NCBI GenBank assembly: GCA_937892845.1
Contig: CALBGP010000013.1
Span: 1-64,000 of the forward strand
From: an uncultured Eggerthellaceae bacterium
Lineage (GTDB): Bacteria; Actinomycetota; Coriobacteriia; Coriobacteriales; Eggerthellaceae
DNA: 64,000 nucleotides
Direction: 5' to 3'
The position numbers were made by a program, and so were the translations under genes. The notes below the pieces were generated by a model, which was given only the letters and a program-made list of their open reading frames with translations, had not been told where the DNA came from and searched no databases. Shown piece after piece: positions 8,504 through 17,175 of this stretch. Position 1 is the first letter of the stretch, and every line of letters starts with the position of its first letter.

Positions 8504-9337
8504 ATGGCCGATGAATCCAAGACCATGAAGATCGCGCTCGTCCAATTCGAGGGCGAGCTGGGCAACGTGCCTGCAAACCGCGACAAAGCCGTCAAGATGA
8601 TTGCCGAAGCCGCCGCAAACGGCGCCGATATGGTGGTGCTGCCGGAGCTGTTCTCCACGGGCTACCATCTCAACACCATCGGCCCGGACATCGTCGAGCT
8701 CACCGAGCCTGTGGACGGTCCCACTGTGCGAGCGCTGCAGGATGCCGCCCGTGAAGGCGACTGCTACGTGGTTGCGGGTTTGGCTCTCTACCATGATCTG
8801 CCCGGTGTTCCCTACAATTCCGCCGTGTTCATCAACCGCGATGGCTCGCTGCAGGGCACCATGGACAAGGTGCATCTGTGGGCGCTCGAGCGTTTCTACT
8901 TCCGTGCCGGCTGCGAATTCCCCGTCTTCGAGACGGAATTCGGCAAGGTGGGCATCATGATCTGCTACGACATGGGTTTCCCCGAGGCCGCACGCATGAT
9001 GACCCTCAACGGCGCGCAGCTGATCTTGTGCCCGTCGGCCTGGTGCGTCGAGGACCGCGACATCTGGGAGATCAACGTGCCCGCCCGTGCGCTTGAGAAC
9101 ACCGTGTATCTGGCGGCCGTCAATCGCTTCGGCCATGAGGGCGGCGACCTCTACATGCACGGCGGCTCCATGGTGTGCGGACCCCGCGGCCAGAAGATCG
9201 CTCAGATCGAAGAGGAGAAAGAGGACATCCTCTATGTGGATTTGGACATGTCTCAGGTGGCGAAAAACCGCGTGACCAGCCCGTATCTGCGTGACCGCCG
9301 TCCTGACACCTACGAGGACATGCTTCTTTGGCCGTAG
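8504..9337 (+). CDS. nitrilase-superfamily carbon-nitrogen hydrolase
   Basis: A 277-residue amidohydrolase of the nitrilase superfamily. The Glu-Lys-Cys triad is visible: VVLPELFSTGY (Glu), GTMDKVHLW (Lys) and GIMICYDMGFPE (Cys). Members hydrolyse linear amides, carbamoyl amino acids or nitriles; which one cannot be told. The ATG at 8504 follows GCGAGG. It is divergent from the DUF1177/AroM/M29 operon across a 194-bp gap that carries an inverted repeat TCCGGG/CCCGGA (8341-8361), suggesting joint regulation of a small nitrogen-compound catabolic module. Its stop lies one base from the stop of the convergent UvrA paralogue. Confidence 0.88.
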   Translation: MADESKTMKIALVQFEGELGNVPANRDKAVKMIAEAAANGADMVVLPELFSTGYHLNTIGPDIVELTEPVDGPTVRALQDAAREGDCYVVAGLALYHDLPGVPYNSAVFINRDGSLQGTMDKVHLWALERFYFRAGCEFPVFETEFGKVGIMICYDMGFPEAARMMTLNGAQLILCPSAWCVEDRDIWEINVPARALENTVYLAAVNRFGHEGGDLYMHGGSMVCGPRGQKIAQIEEEKEDILYVDLDMSQVAKNRVTSPYLRDRRPDTYEDMLLWP

Positions 9338-9338
9338 G

Positions 9339-11993
9339 CTAGAAGGAGTTTCGGCCGAATTCTTCGGCACATTCTTCCGCGAGATAGCGGCCTGTGAGGC
9401 TTTCCTTGCAGGCCGCTACTTTTTCCGGGGTACCCGCGCACACGATGCGTCCGCCACCGTCTCCGCCGCCCGGCCCCATGTCTATGATGCAGTCGGCGTT
9501 GGCCATCATGTCCAGGTCGTGTTCGATCACCACCACGGTGGCGCCGCGCTCCATCAGCCGTTCCAGCACACCGAGCAACGTTGCCACGTCAAGCGGATGC
9601 AGGCCAATGGTGGGTTCGTCGAAGACGAAGAGCGCATCGGCCTGGGCGCGGCCCATCTCGCTTGCAAGTTTGAGCCTCTGCGCTTCGCCTCCTGAGAGGG
9701 CGGGCGTTGCTTCGCCCAGCGTGAGGTATCCCAGTCCCAGATCGCACAAGGTTTCAAGTTTGGCTGCCGCCTTCTTGAGAGCCGCAGATCCCGCGGGCCG
9801 CTCCTCAAGCGCGCGCACCAACCTGTCCAGGGCTTCGTCGGCAGGCAGGGCCAGAAGGTCGCAAAGCGAAAGGCCGCATCCGCATCCGGGGACGGCTATT
9901 TTGACCGCATCCGCTTCGGGGGCGTAGCGCGCACCTCCGCAGGCCGGGCAGGGGATCTCCACATCGGGAAGGAATTGGACGTCGAGCGTGATCTGTCCGG
10001 TTCCGTCGCAGGTGGGGCAGCGCAAGGCGCCGGTGTTGTAGGAGAACGCGCCGGCCTTCCACCCGCGCGCTTTCGCTTCGGGCTGTGCGGCGAAGGCCCG
10101 CCGCAGTTCGTCATGCACTCCGGAATAGGTGGCTACAGTGGAGCGCACGTTGATGCCTATGGGGCTGGCGTCTATGAGGTTCGCGCGCACGATGCCGTTC
10201 GCTTCGACGGCGCGAACCGATGCCGGCAGCGGCGCGCCCGAAGATGCGGCTTGCAAGGCGGGCACCAGGCATTCCAGCACGAGCGTGGTCTTGCCGGAGC
10301 CGGATACGCCTGTGACCAGCGTCATGCGTCCGCGGGGGATGTCAACCGCAAGCGGCTTGACGGTATGGAGCGATTCGGTTTCGAGATGGATGCGCCCGTG
10401 GGCGAACAGCTCGCTTTCGAGTGCGCGTTGCCGCACGCGCACATGAGCCTGTCCGGAGAGGAAGGGCCCTATGCGAGAAGCCGGATCCGCCTGCACGAGT
10501 TCGCGCGGGCCTTGGGCTATGACGGTGCCTCCGTGGGCGCCCGATGCGGGGCCCATCTCTATTATGTGGTCGCAGCGGCGCAGCATGCGCACATCATGGT
10601 CCACCATCACCACTGAATTGCCGTCGGCAATCAGGTCATCCATCACGCGTGCGAGCCCGTCGTTGTTTGCGGGATGCAGCCCGATGGAGGGCTCATCGAG
10701 CACGTAGAGGGTTCCGGTGGTCCTGTTGCGCACCGCCCGCGCCAGCTGGACGCGCTGCCGCTCGCCGGTGGAGAGGGTGGATGCCGCGCGGTCGAGCGCA
10801 AGGTATCCCAGTCCCAGTTCGCGCAGCCTGCGGATGGTGGGCTGCATGCCTTCGACGATGGCGCGCGCCATGGCCTGCATGTCTCCCGGCAGGGATTCCG
10901 GGATGCCCTCGACCCATTCGCCCAGCTCATCGAGGGACAACCGCGCCGCCTGGGCAAGCGTGAGCCCTGCAAGCCGTATTGACCGTGCGCGTTCGGACAG
11001 GCGCGATCCGCCGCACGCGGGGCAGGGTTCTTCGGTCAGGAACTTCGCCACACGCGCCAGGCCCTTCTCGTCTTTCACTTTGGCCAGCGAGTTCTCCACG
11101 GTGTAGACCGCGTTGTAGTACGTGAAGTCAAGCTCGGCGAACGTGCCGGTCTTCGCCTGGTAAAGGATATGGCGCTTTTCGGCCGGTCCATGGAAGACTA
11201 TCTCGCGCTCTTCAGGCGAAAGCTCGTGAAACGGCACATCTATGCGCACGCCCATGTCGGCGGCAACCTGCGGCATGAGCGACCACATGAGCTGGCGCCA
11301 CGATGCCACGGCGCCCTCTTCGATGGTCAGCGATTCGTCCGGCACCAGCGTGGATTCGTCGACGCGGCGCACCACGCCCGTGCCGTCGCATTCCGGGCAG
11401 GCCCCTGCGCCGTTGAAGGAAAGGTCCTCGGCGCTCTGCCCGAAGAAGCTCGCGCCGCATTCCGGGCACGTCAGCGCAAGGCCCGCCGCCACGGAGGTTG
11501 AGGGTGAAACGCGATGGCCGTTGGGGCAGACGTGACTGCCCAGGCGCGAAAACGCCAGGCGCAGGTGGTTGAGAAGCTCGGTGGAGGTGCCGAAGGTGGA
11601 TCGCACGTCCGGCGTGCCGGGCCTCTGGCGCAGCGCGAGCGCGGCCGGAACGTGCAGCACTTCGTCTGCATCGGCGCGGCCTGCCTGCGAGATGCGGCGG
11701 CGCGTGTAGGTGGAAAGCGCGTCCAGATAGCGCTGCGACCCTTCGGCATAGAGGACGCCCAGTGCCAGCGAGCTTTTCCCCGACCCTGAGACGCCCGCGA
11801 TGCCCACCAGCCGGTGCAGCGGGATTGAGACGTCGATGTTTTTGAGGTTGTGGACGCGCGCGCCGCGGACCTCGATGGCCTGCGGCGCAGCGGGGCGGGC
11901 ATTTTCGGAGCGGATGTCTTCGGAACGGGGCCCTTCCCCATGCGAGCTTGCGATGCGAGCTTGCGGTGTGCGAGCGTTTGCGATGTCGTGCAT
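9339..11993 (-). CDS. UvrA-family ABC ATPase (UvrA paralogue)
   Basis: An 884-residue UvrA-like protein with two ABC ATPase halves. Seen: Walker A GVSGSGKSSL (about residue 70) and GVSGSGKTTL (about residue 565), ABC signatures LSTGERQR and LSGGEAQR, Walker B VLDEPSIGLHP and VFDEPTIGLHP, and zinc-module cysteines (CPNGH, CPECG, CPECDGTG, CPTCDGTG, CPACGG). It is shorter than housekeeping UvrA (about 940-960 residues), has no uvrB or uvrC nearby, and resembles the stand-alone paralogues linked to drug self-protection or damage tolerance. The ATG at 11993 follows AAGGAGAG, which decides the start over the upstream ATG at 12038. It converges with the amidohydrolase with a 1-bp gap and no visible terminator. 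Confidence 0.85.
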   Translation of the reverse strand: MHDIANARTPQARIASSHGEGPRSEDIRSENARPAAPQAIEVRGARVHNLKNIDVSIPLHRLVGIAGVSGSGKSSLALGVLYAEGSQRYLDALSTYTRRRISQAGRADADEVLHVPAALALRQRPGTPDVRSTFGTSTELLNHLRLAFSRLGSHVCPNGHRVSPSTSVAAGLALTCPECGASFFGQSAEDLSFNGAGACPECDGTGVVRRVDESTLVPDESLTIEEGAVASWRQLMWSLMPQVAADMGVRIDVPFHELSPEEREIVFHGPAEKRHILYQAKTGTFAELDFTYYNAVYTVENSLAKVKDEKGLARVAKFLTEEPCPACGGSRLSERARSIRLAGLTLAQAARLSLDELGEWVEGIPESLPGDMQAMARAIVEGMQPTIRRLRELGLGYLALDRAASTLSTGERQRVQLARAVRNRTTGTLYVLDEPSIGLHPANNDGLARVMDDLIADGNSVVMVDHDVRMLRRCDHIIEMGPASGAHGGTVIAQGPRELVQADPASRIGPFLSGQAHVRVRQRALESELFAHGRIHLETESLHTVKPLAVDIPRGRMTLVTGVSGSGKTTLVLECLVPALQAASSGAPLPASVRAVEANGIVRANLIDASPIGINVRSTVATYSGVHDELRRAFAAQPEAKARGWKAGAFSYNTGALRCPTCDGTGQITLDVQFLPDVEIPCPACGGARYAPEADAVKIAVPGCGCGLSLCDLLALPADEALDRLVRALEERPAGSAALKKAAAKLETLCDLGLGYLTLGEATPALSGGEAQRLKLASEMGRAQADALFVFDEPTIGLHPLDVATLLGVLERLMERGATVVVIEHDLDMMANADCIIDMGPGGGDGGGRIVCAGTPEKVAACKESLTGRYLAEECAEEFGRNSF

Positions 11994-12126
11994 GCTGCTC
12001 TCCTTCGTTTGATGGTGCAATGGTGGTGCATTTATCATCTGCGCGCAAGTCGCTCAATTGCGAGCCCGGCCGTCGTTCTCCTCGGATTGCTCCGCCCGTC
12101 TTCGGTGTTGCGGGTCCTGGGGTCCA

Positions 12127-12198
12127 GGCGGGAATCAGCCGCAAGGCGGGAATCAGCCGCAAGGCGGGAATCAGCCGCAAGGCGGGAATCTGCCGCAA
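12127..12198. repeat. tandem repeat, 18 bp x 4
   Basis: Four exact-length head-to-tail copies of GGCGGGAATCAGCCGCAA occupy 12127-12144, 12145-12162, 12163-12180 and 12181-12198; only the last differs, by one base (T for A in the middle). No spacers, so not a CRISPR array. The unit length is a multiple of three, but no ribosome site or family similarity supports translation. Confidence 0.95.
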
Positions 12199-12201
12199 AA
12201 G

Positions 12202-12353
12202 CCAAGTGTTTCGGGTTTTGGGGCGGTTGTGCGGTGGCGGATTGCGTCCGGGTCTTCTCCGCAAGGTCATGCGCAAGGCTGTGACCTGGTGTTTTATGCG
12301 CAAGGCAAGCTCTCTTATCCGAAGGGGTCTTGCCGGCCGGCCGAAACACTTGG
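12202..12353. repeat. 13-bp perfect inverted repeat 126 bp apart
   Basis: CCAAGTGTTTCGG at 12202-12214 is the exact reverse complement of CCGAAACACTTGG at 12341-12353. The enclosed 126 bases have no recognisable gene. It could be ends of a very small decayed element or a looped regulatory structure. Confidence 0.6.
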
Positions 12354-12439
12354 ATTTCGGTGCAAAAAGATCGAAGATGCGAGCGGTGAATGGCGCGGTA
12401 CGGGGCTGCGAAAGATGTGGATTTATCGCGTTGGGTGCA

Positions 12440-12468
12440 TTGACAGCGTCTTGCAAACTTCGTAAACT
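12440..12468 (+). promoter_or_regulatory. sigma70-type promoter of rplM-rpsI
   Basis: TTGACA (12440-12445), 17-base spacer, TAAACT (12463-12468). It is placed about 160 bases upstream of the rplM start, leaving a leader long enough for autoregulation by L13. Confidence 0.75.
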
Positions 12469-12628
12469 TCAGAAGTTCGCTTTCAAAAGCCCCGTGCCGC
12501 ATGCACATGAGTGGAACACGGAACCGAAGGAAGTCCAGATCCCAAGGTGCCGGCCAGGCGTAGGAAACCAGGCGGTTTCACGTGCAAGCAACTTTTGATT
12601 CTGAACAAAGACACTATTGGAGGATACA

Positions 12629-13065
12629 GTGAAGACGTTTTACGCAAAGCCGCAAGAGGTTGAGCGCGAATGGGTGCTGATTGACGCAACGGACCAGGTT
12701 CTCGGTCGCGTCGCCGCCAAGGCCGCAACCATCCTCAAGGGCAAGCACAAGCCGCAGTACACCCCGCATGTTGACACCGGTGACTTCGTCATCATCGTCA
12801 ACGCAGACAAGATCCGTCTGACGGGCACCAAGGCCACCAAGAAGGAATACTTCCACCACACCGGTCATCCGGGTGGTCTGAAGAGCGAAACCTTCGCAGA
12901 GGCCATGCAGAAGCACCCCGAGCGCGTCATCGAGCATGCTGTCAAGGGCATGCTGCCCAAGAACACCCTGGGCCGCGCAATGGGCAAGAAGCTGAAGGTG
13001 TACGCTGGCGCTGAGCATCCCCATGCAGCTCAGCAGCCCCGTGAGATCAAGATGGAGGAGAACTA

Positions 13066-13066
<1 letters not shown>
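12629..13066 (+). CDS. rplM: 50S ribosomal protein L13
   Basis: A 145-residue L13, the family's usual length, starting KTFYAKPQEVEREWVLIDA and containing the conserved HTGHPGG and PKNTLGRAM. It is an early-assembly 23S rRNA-binding protein. The start is taken as GTG at 12629, five bases after GGAGG; a TTG 12 bases upstream is in frame but overlaps the ribosome site. The stop TAA overlaps the ATG of rpsI (TAATG), so the two are translationally coupled. Confidence 0.97.
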
Positions 13067-13458
<392 letters not shown>

Positions 13459-13506
13459 ACTTCGGACGTGCAGCTCTGCTGCGGCGGACAACGTGTTCTG
13501 CAAATG

Positions 13507-13535
13507 GGACCCGCTCTATGGAGCGGGTCCTTTGC
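13507..13535 (+). terminator. terminator after rpsI
   Basis: A perfect 10-bp stem GGACCCGCTC/GAGCGGGTCC with a 4-base loop (13507-13530), followed by TTTGCG. The U-run is short, but the hairpin is very stable and correctly placed. Confidence 0.75.
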
Positions 13536-13600
13536 GTGGGGGGACATTGCGTTGTTTCGGCAAAATCGTTGTTTCATCTTGGGAAATGGCGCGGGAATCG

Positions 13601-13629
13601 TTGACATCGGCGGCGCGGAGAGATACTTT
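13601..13629 (+). promoter_or_regulatory. promoter of the beta-helix surface protein
   Basis: TTGACA (13601-13606), 17-base spacer, TACTTT (13624-13629), 83 bases upstream of the start codon. Confidence 0.65.
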
Positions 13630-13711
13630 GCACGTGTTTAGGGAAAGTCCCTTTGCGCTGTTGCACTCTCATGAGGGGGACAGCAATCATCAGGACGAAT
13701 GAAGGTGGAAG

Positions 13712-16450
13712 ATGGGAAATATGCATGCAAGTCCCGGCAGGGCGCTGTCGCTTGTTGTGACGGCATCGCTGGCGGCGGCCCTTGGCGTGCCCGCCCTCGC
13801 GTACGCTGAAGATGCGGTGGATGCTTCGGTCCGCGCTGCCGATGGGCAGCAGGCCGCTGCATTTGCGGCGCTTCCTGCGGCGGGTGATGTTGCCCAGGTT
13901 GACGGCAAGGGTTACGCGTCTATCAATGAGGCTATCAGCGCTGCCGCTGACGGGCAGACCGTCAAGGTCCTTGCGGACTCTACTATGAAGACCGCTTCTC
14001 TCTCGCAGAAGAGCATCGTGCTCGACCTCAACGGTTGCACGGTGACGGCGGACAACCGCGCGTTCAACGTGGTCTCGGGCGCAACGCTGACGCTCGATGA
14101 TTCCGCGGGCAACGGTTTGCTCAAGATCAACAAGGCCGGAAGCCTGACTGTGGGCATCGTGACCGGTTCGGGCGGTAGCTTCATCATGAAGGGCGGCACG
14201 CTTGAAGTGCCTGAATACGCCGTCTACATCACGAACGGATGCAATGGCGACCGCATCCTCATGCAGGGCGGCGTTGTCAGGGCGGATTACGGCCTGTGCG
14301 CCATCGGCAACGGCACGGCCCATAGCGCTGTTGTCGAAGTGTCCGGCGGCGAAGTCTACGGCAACATCTTCGGCTTCGGCACCAACGGCAGCGAGGGTAA
14401 CGGCGGCGTCGACTTCATCATGACCGGCGGAACCGGCATTGAGATCCGTGCAGGCGAACTGAGCATTTCCGGCGATGCCAAGGCCTTCGGCACCGGTCCT
14501 CTGGTAACCAATCCCAATGAAAGCGGTTCGACCACTTCCGGTGCGGCCATCGCTGTGGCTCAGCACACGACAAAGCAGCCCATCAATGTGACGGTGTCTG
14601 GAAATGCCCAGCTCAAAGGCACCTATGGCCTTTATGAATACAATCCCCAGAAAAATGAGCCCGAAGCCATCGCAAACGTGAAGGTCGCTATCGAAGGAGG
14701 CACGGTTGAAACCAACGCGCCTGATTCCGTGAAGGCGGTCTTCAGCGAGGATTGCACCGGCTTCGTGACGGGCGGCACCTTCAACACCGAACTGCCGGCA
14801 TCTGCGGTTGCCGACGGATATGCTGCTTTGGTCGATGAGTCTGGCATGGCTGCCGTTTCCGACGAGGCTTCGGCTGAGAAGGCCGCAGGCGCATTCGTCG
14901 AAAAGGACGGCAAGAAGGTCTACTACACTTCGCAGAAGGCAGCTGAAAACGCCAACGGATCCGATGCTGCAATCGAGGTCTACTGCGTTGCCGCAGGTGA
15001 CGCGAAGTACGCCTCTCTTGCTGAGGCCATTGCTGCAACCCAAGGTGAAGTGAAGCTCACGCTGCTTGCGGATACGGCTGAAAGTGTTGTCATCCCCGAA
15101 GGCAGGACCGTTGTGCTCGACCTTGCCGGCTTCACGTTGACCGGCAAGACTGACGGCAGCGGCGCCATGGGTGACGTCATCACCAACAAGGGCGCGCTGA
15201 CCATTGAAGATTCCAGCGAAGCGCTCAGCGGTGCTGTCGTAGGCGGTACGGATGGCGGCAAGGGCACCATTGGCCGCCGTGGCATCGCGTTGGTGAACGA
15301 AGGTGACTGCACCATCAACGGCGGCACCATCAAGCGCGGCGACGATAAGACGTTCGGCAACTACACGGTGTACAACAAGTCCGGACGCATGGTCATTGCC
15401 GGCGGTGCCGTGACCAACAACTCTTCCACCAGCTCGCTGATTCGCAACGACGGTGAAATGCTTGTCACCGGCGGTGAAATCACCCAGAAGGCATTCAACG
15501 CCGTCAAAAACGATTGCGGCACGCTGACCATTGAAGGCGGAGTCATCACCTCTGACCAGCAGGCTGTGCAGAACTGGTGCGTGGCCACCATCAAGGGCGG
15601 AACGTTCAACGGCGATGTATATACGTGGGCTGCAGCCATCGATGATGAATCCTACAAGTTCCTGACCACCATCGAAGGCGGCGCCATCAACGGCAATGTC
15701 GTGGCGGTCAACTACGACGGTTCTGACAGCGTGGCCCATGTTGTCATCTCCGGCCCCGTTGAGGTCAATGGCGATGTCGCGGCATACGATTATGCGAACG
15801 GTGCATTCAATCCTGCCGAGAACGGTAAGGGCTTGCTGGTCGAAATCTCCAAGGGTACCTTCACCGGCAAGGTTGATTCGGACTTCGTTGTCCCTGGATC
15901 GGGTATGCAGACCGACGAGGACGGAAACCTGGTAGTCGTTGAGGCGAAGCTGGTCTTTTCGTCTGACAAGGTTGAGAACGGCGTTCTCGTCTACGATGTA
16001 GCATCGGGCAAGGAGCTTACCGAGGCCGACCTTTTGGCGTTGGTGGGCATGAACGTTGACGCCGAGGAAAACGAATACGTCATCTCCGTTGATTCGACTG
16101 AACTTGAAGCTCTCAACAAGGCCATTGCTGCCAAGAGCACTTCGGGTGAGTACACCTTTGAGTTCTCTGCAGTCAAAAACGGCGACCAGGCGGATGCAGA
16201 TGCTGTCGCGCCCTTGACGCTGACGGTCAAGCTGACCGATTCGTCTGAAGACGGCTCCGATGATGGATCCGATACGGATGATGGATCCGATCAGGGCGGC
16301 GCCGCGCCTTCCGATCCGGATGGTGCCGGCAAAGACCACCTTGCCGCAACCGGTGATGCTGCTTCCGGCGCTGCTGCTGCCGCCGGCATCGCTGCCGTGG
16401 CTGCCGCTGCCGTGGGCGGATATGCCCTGAGGCGTCGCGATCGGGAATAG
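13712..16450 (+). CDS. secreted, wall- or membrane-anchored repeat protein with beta-helix-like modules
   Basis: A 912-residue surface protein of unknown partner. Residues 1-32 form a signal peptide ending ALAYA. At least two similar modules begin with a (G)YASINEAI or KYASLAEAI motif (about residues 65 and 430), followed by LDLNG/LDLAG and many short G-rich strands such as VEVSGG, MTGGT, IEGG and IKGGT, typical of a right-handed beta-helix. The C-terminus has an acidic Ser/Asp/Gly spacer, then LAATGD, a hydrophobic Ala-rich segment and RRRDRE, which looks like a variant LPXTG cell-wall sorting signal. AAGGTGG lies 3 bases before the first ATG and 12 before the second (13721), so the exact start is uncertain. 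Role in adhesion or surface binding is inference. Confidence 0.85.
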   Translation: MGNMHASPGRALSLVVTASLAAALGVPALAYAEDAVDASVRAADGQQAAAFAALPAAGDVAQVDGKGYASINEAISAAADGQTVKVLADSTMKTASLSQKSIVLDLNGCTVTADNRAFNVVSGATLTLDDSAGNGLLKINKAGSLTVGIVTGSGGSFIMKGGTLEVPEYAVYITNGCNGDRILMQGGVVRADYGLCAIGNGTAHSAVVEVSGGEVYGNIFGFGTNGSEGNGGVDFIMTGGTGIEIRAGELSISGDAKAFGTGPLVTNPNESGSTTSGAAIAVAQHTTKQPINVTVSGNAQLKGTYGLYEYNPQKNEPEAIANVKVAIEGGTVETNAPDSVKAVFSEDCTGFVTGGTFNTELPASAVADGYAALVDESGMAAVSDEASAEKAAGAFVEKDGKKVYYTSQKAAENANGSDAAIEVYCVAAGDAKYASLAEAIAATQGEVKLTLLADTAESVVIPEGRTVVLDLAGFTLTGKTDGSGAMGDVITNKGALTIEDSSEALSGAVVGGTDGGKGTIGRRGIALVNEGDCTINGGTIKRGDDKTFGNYTVYNKSGRMVIAGGAVTNNSSTSSLIRNDGEMLVTGGEITQKAFNAVKNDCGTLTIEGGVITSDQQAVQNWCVATIKGGTFNGDVYTWAAAIDDESYKFLTTIEGGAINGNVVAVNYDGSDSVAHVVISGPVEVNGDVAAYDYANGAFNPAENGKGLLVEISKGTFTGKVDSDFVVPGSGMQTDEDGNLVVVEAKLVFSSDKVENGVLVYDVASGKELTEADLLALVGMNVDAEENEYVISVDSTELEALNKAIAAKSTSGEYTFEFSAVKNGDQADADAVAPLTLTVKLTDSSEDGSDDGSDTDDGSDQGGAAPSDPDGAGKDHLAATGDAASGAAAAAGIAAVAAAAVGGYALRRRDRE

Positions 16451-16475
16451 CATTCGGTTTCACAGAAGCCTCTAG

Positions 16476-16509
16476 AAGGAAAAGGGCCCCGTCAGGGGCC
16501 CTTTTCCTT
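16476..16509. terminator. bidirectional terminator
   Basis: A perfect 15-bp inverted repeat (16476-16490 and 16495-16509) with loop GTCA. The core GGGCCCC/GGGGCCC is flanked by A-runs on the left and T-runs on the right, so it should terminate the surface-protein gene and the convergent DUF454 gene alike. Confidence 0.9.
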
Positions 16510-16598
16510 TGCTCCGGGGAGGGGGGTTACCCGGAGCCGTCAGCAATCATGCGCTGCGGAGGAGTGCGCAGGCATACGGGTATGCGATAAAACGAATG

Positions 16599-17003
16599 TC
16601 ATGGGGCCAATTGCTCGGCGTTTTGGGCTTGGGGAATGGTCTTGATGCGAAACATGAAGTACCAGATGTGAAACAGCCAGACAAGCGCCACGATGACCCT
16701 GGGAATGACCAGCCCGTCCATGAGGAGAAATCCTGCTCCCATGAGCGTTGTGATGCTTGCGATGATAACTACCTTGCTGCGACGCGGCATGGCCTTGCTT
16801 TCCATGAACGGCTTGAGGTGCTTGCGGTGGAATTCGGAGGAGAGAAACCGTTCATGCAGTCGTTTCGAGCCTTTCGCCAGGCAGAACGCAGTGGCCATAT
16901 AGAACGGAATAGTGGGAATCACGGGAATCACGGCGCCTGCGGTGCCGATGGCCAGGCACGCGCATCCGAGTGCGGTCCAAGCCATTCTTCCTAGTTTTGC
17001 CAT
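16599..17003 (-). CDS. DUF454 (YbaN-like) inner-membrane protein
   Basis: A 134-residue membrane protein recognised as DUF454. Seen: an N-terminal hydrophobic segment with the family's GTAGAVIPVIPTIPFYMATAFCLAKGSKRLH and two further hydrophobic segments near the C-terminus. The ATG at 17003 is used because AAAGGGAG precedes it; an ATG at 17024 is in frame. It shares the bidirectional terminator with the surface protein and is divergent from the ABC exporter, across a gap bearing possible iron-regulator-like sequence. DUF454 has no established function. Confidence 0.85.
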   Translation of the reverse strand: MAKLGRMAWTALGCACLAIGTAGAVIPVIPTIPFYMATAFCLAKGSKRLHERFLSSEFHRKHLKPFMESKAMPRRSKVVIIASITTLMGAGFLLMDGLVIPRVIVALVWLFHIWYFMFRIKTIPQAQNAEQLAP

Positions 17004-17094
17004 GCGCTCCCTTTCCGATGTCAATCCGGGCCATGCTCTCTTCGCGTCGTCCTTGGCGCAGGAAAGCGAACTGAGAAACTAAAGGCAACCTCAT

Positions 17095-17123
17095 CTAACT
17101 TTATGTTACACTAGGCTAACTTT
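17095..17123 (+). promoter_or_regulatory. direct repeat CTAACTTT in the ABC exporter promoter region
   Basis: CTAACTTT occurs at 17095-17102 and 17116-17123, 21 bp apart (two helical turns). The second copy sits in AGGCTAACTTT, which partly matches one half of the actinobacterial DtxR/IdeR iron box. A likely -10 (TTACACT) lies between them. Iron control is a possibility only. Confidence 0.4.
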
Positions 17124-17175
17124 GATTCCGATGAGAGTCAAGGTTGATTTTTCACAAAGATTCGGGGGAGTTGAA

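Larger units (their letters stand above)
11994..12628. other. 635-bp gap between UvrA paralogue and rplM
   Basis: No convincing gene. ORFs crossing it on both strands consist of low-complexity residues dictated by the tandem repeat. It holds the 18-bp x4 repeat, a widely spaced 13-bp inverted repeat, an 11-base direct repeat (ATGCGCAAGGC at about 12269 and 12297), the rplM promoter and a roughly 150-nt rplM leader. Confidence 0.7.

Noticed and set aside
12127..12198. CRISPR array
   Set aside because: Repeats are contiguous with no spacers and no cas genes nearby.
12058..12465. 135-codon ORF with GGNQPQ repeats
   Set aside because: The repeats only reflect the 18-bp DNA repeat; no ribosome site and no similarity outside it.
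13574..16453. 959-codon open frame opposite the beta-helix surface protein
   Set aside because: Antisense shadow of a GC-rich gene; the opposite frame has a signal peptide, sorting signal, promoter and terminator.
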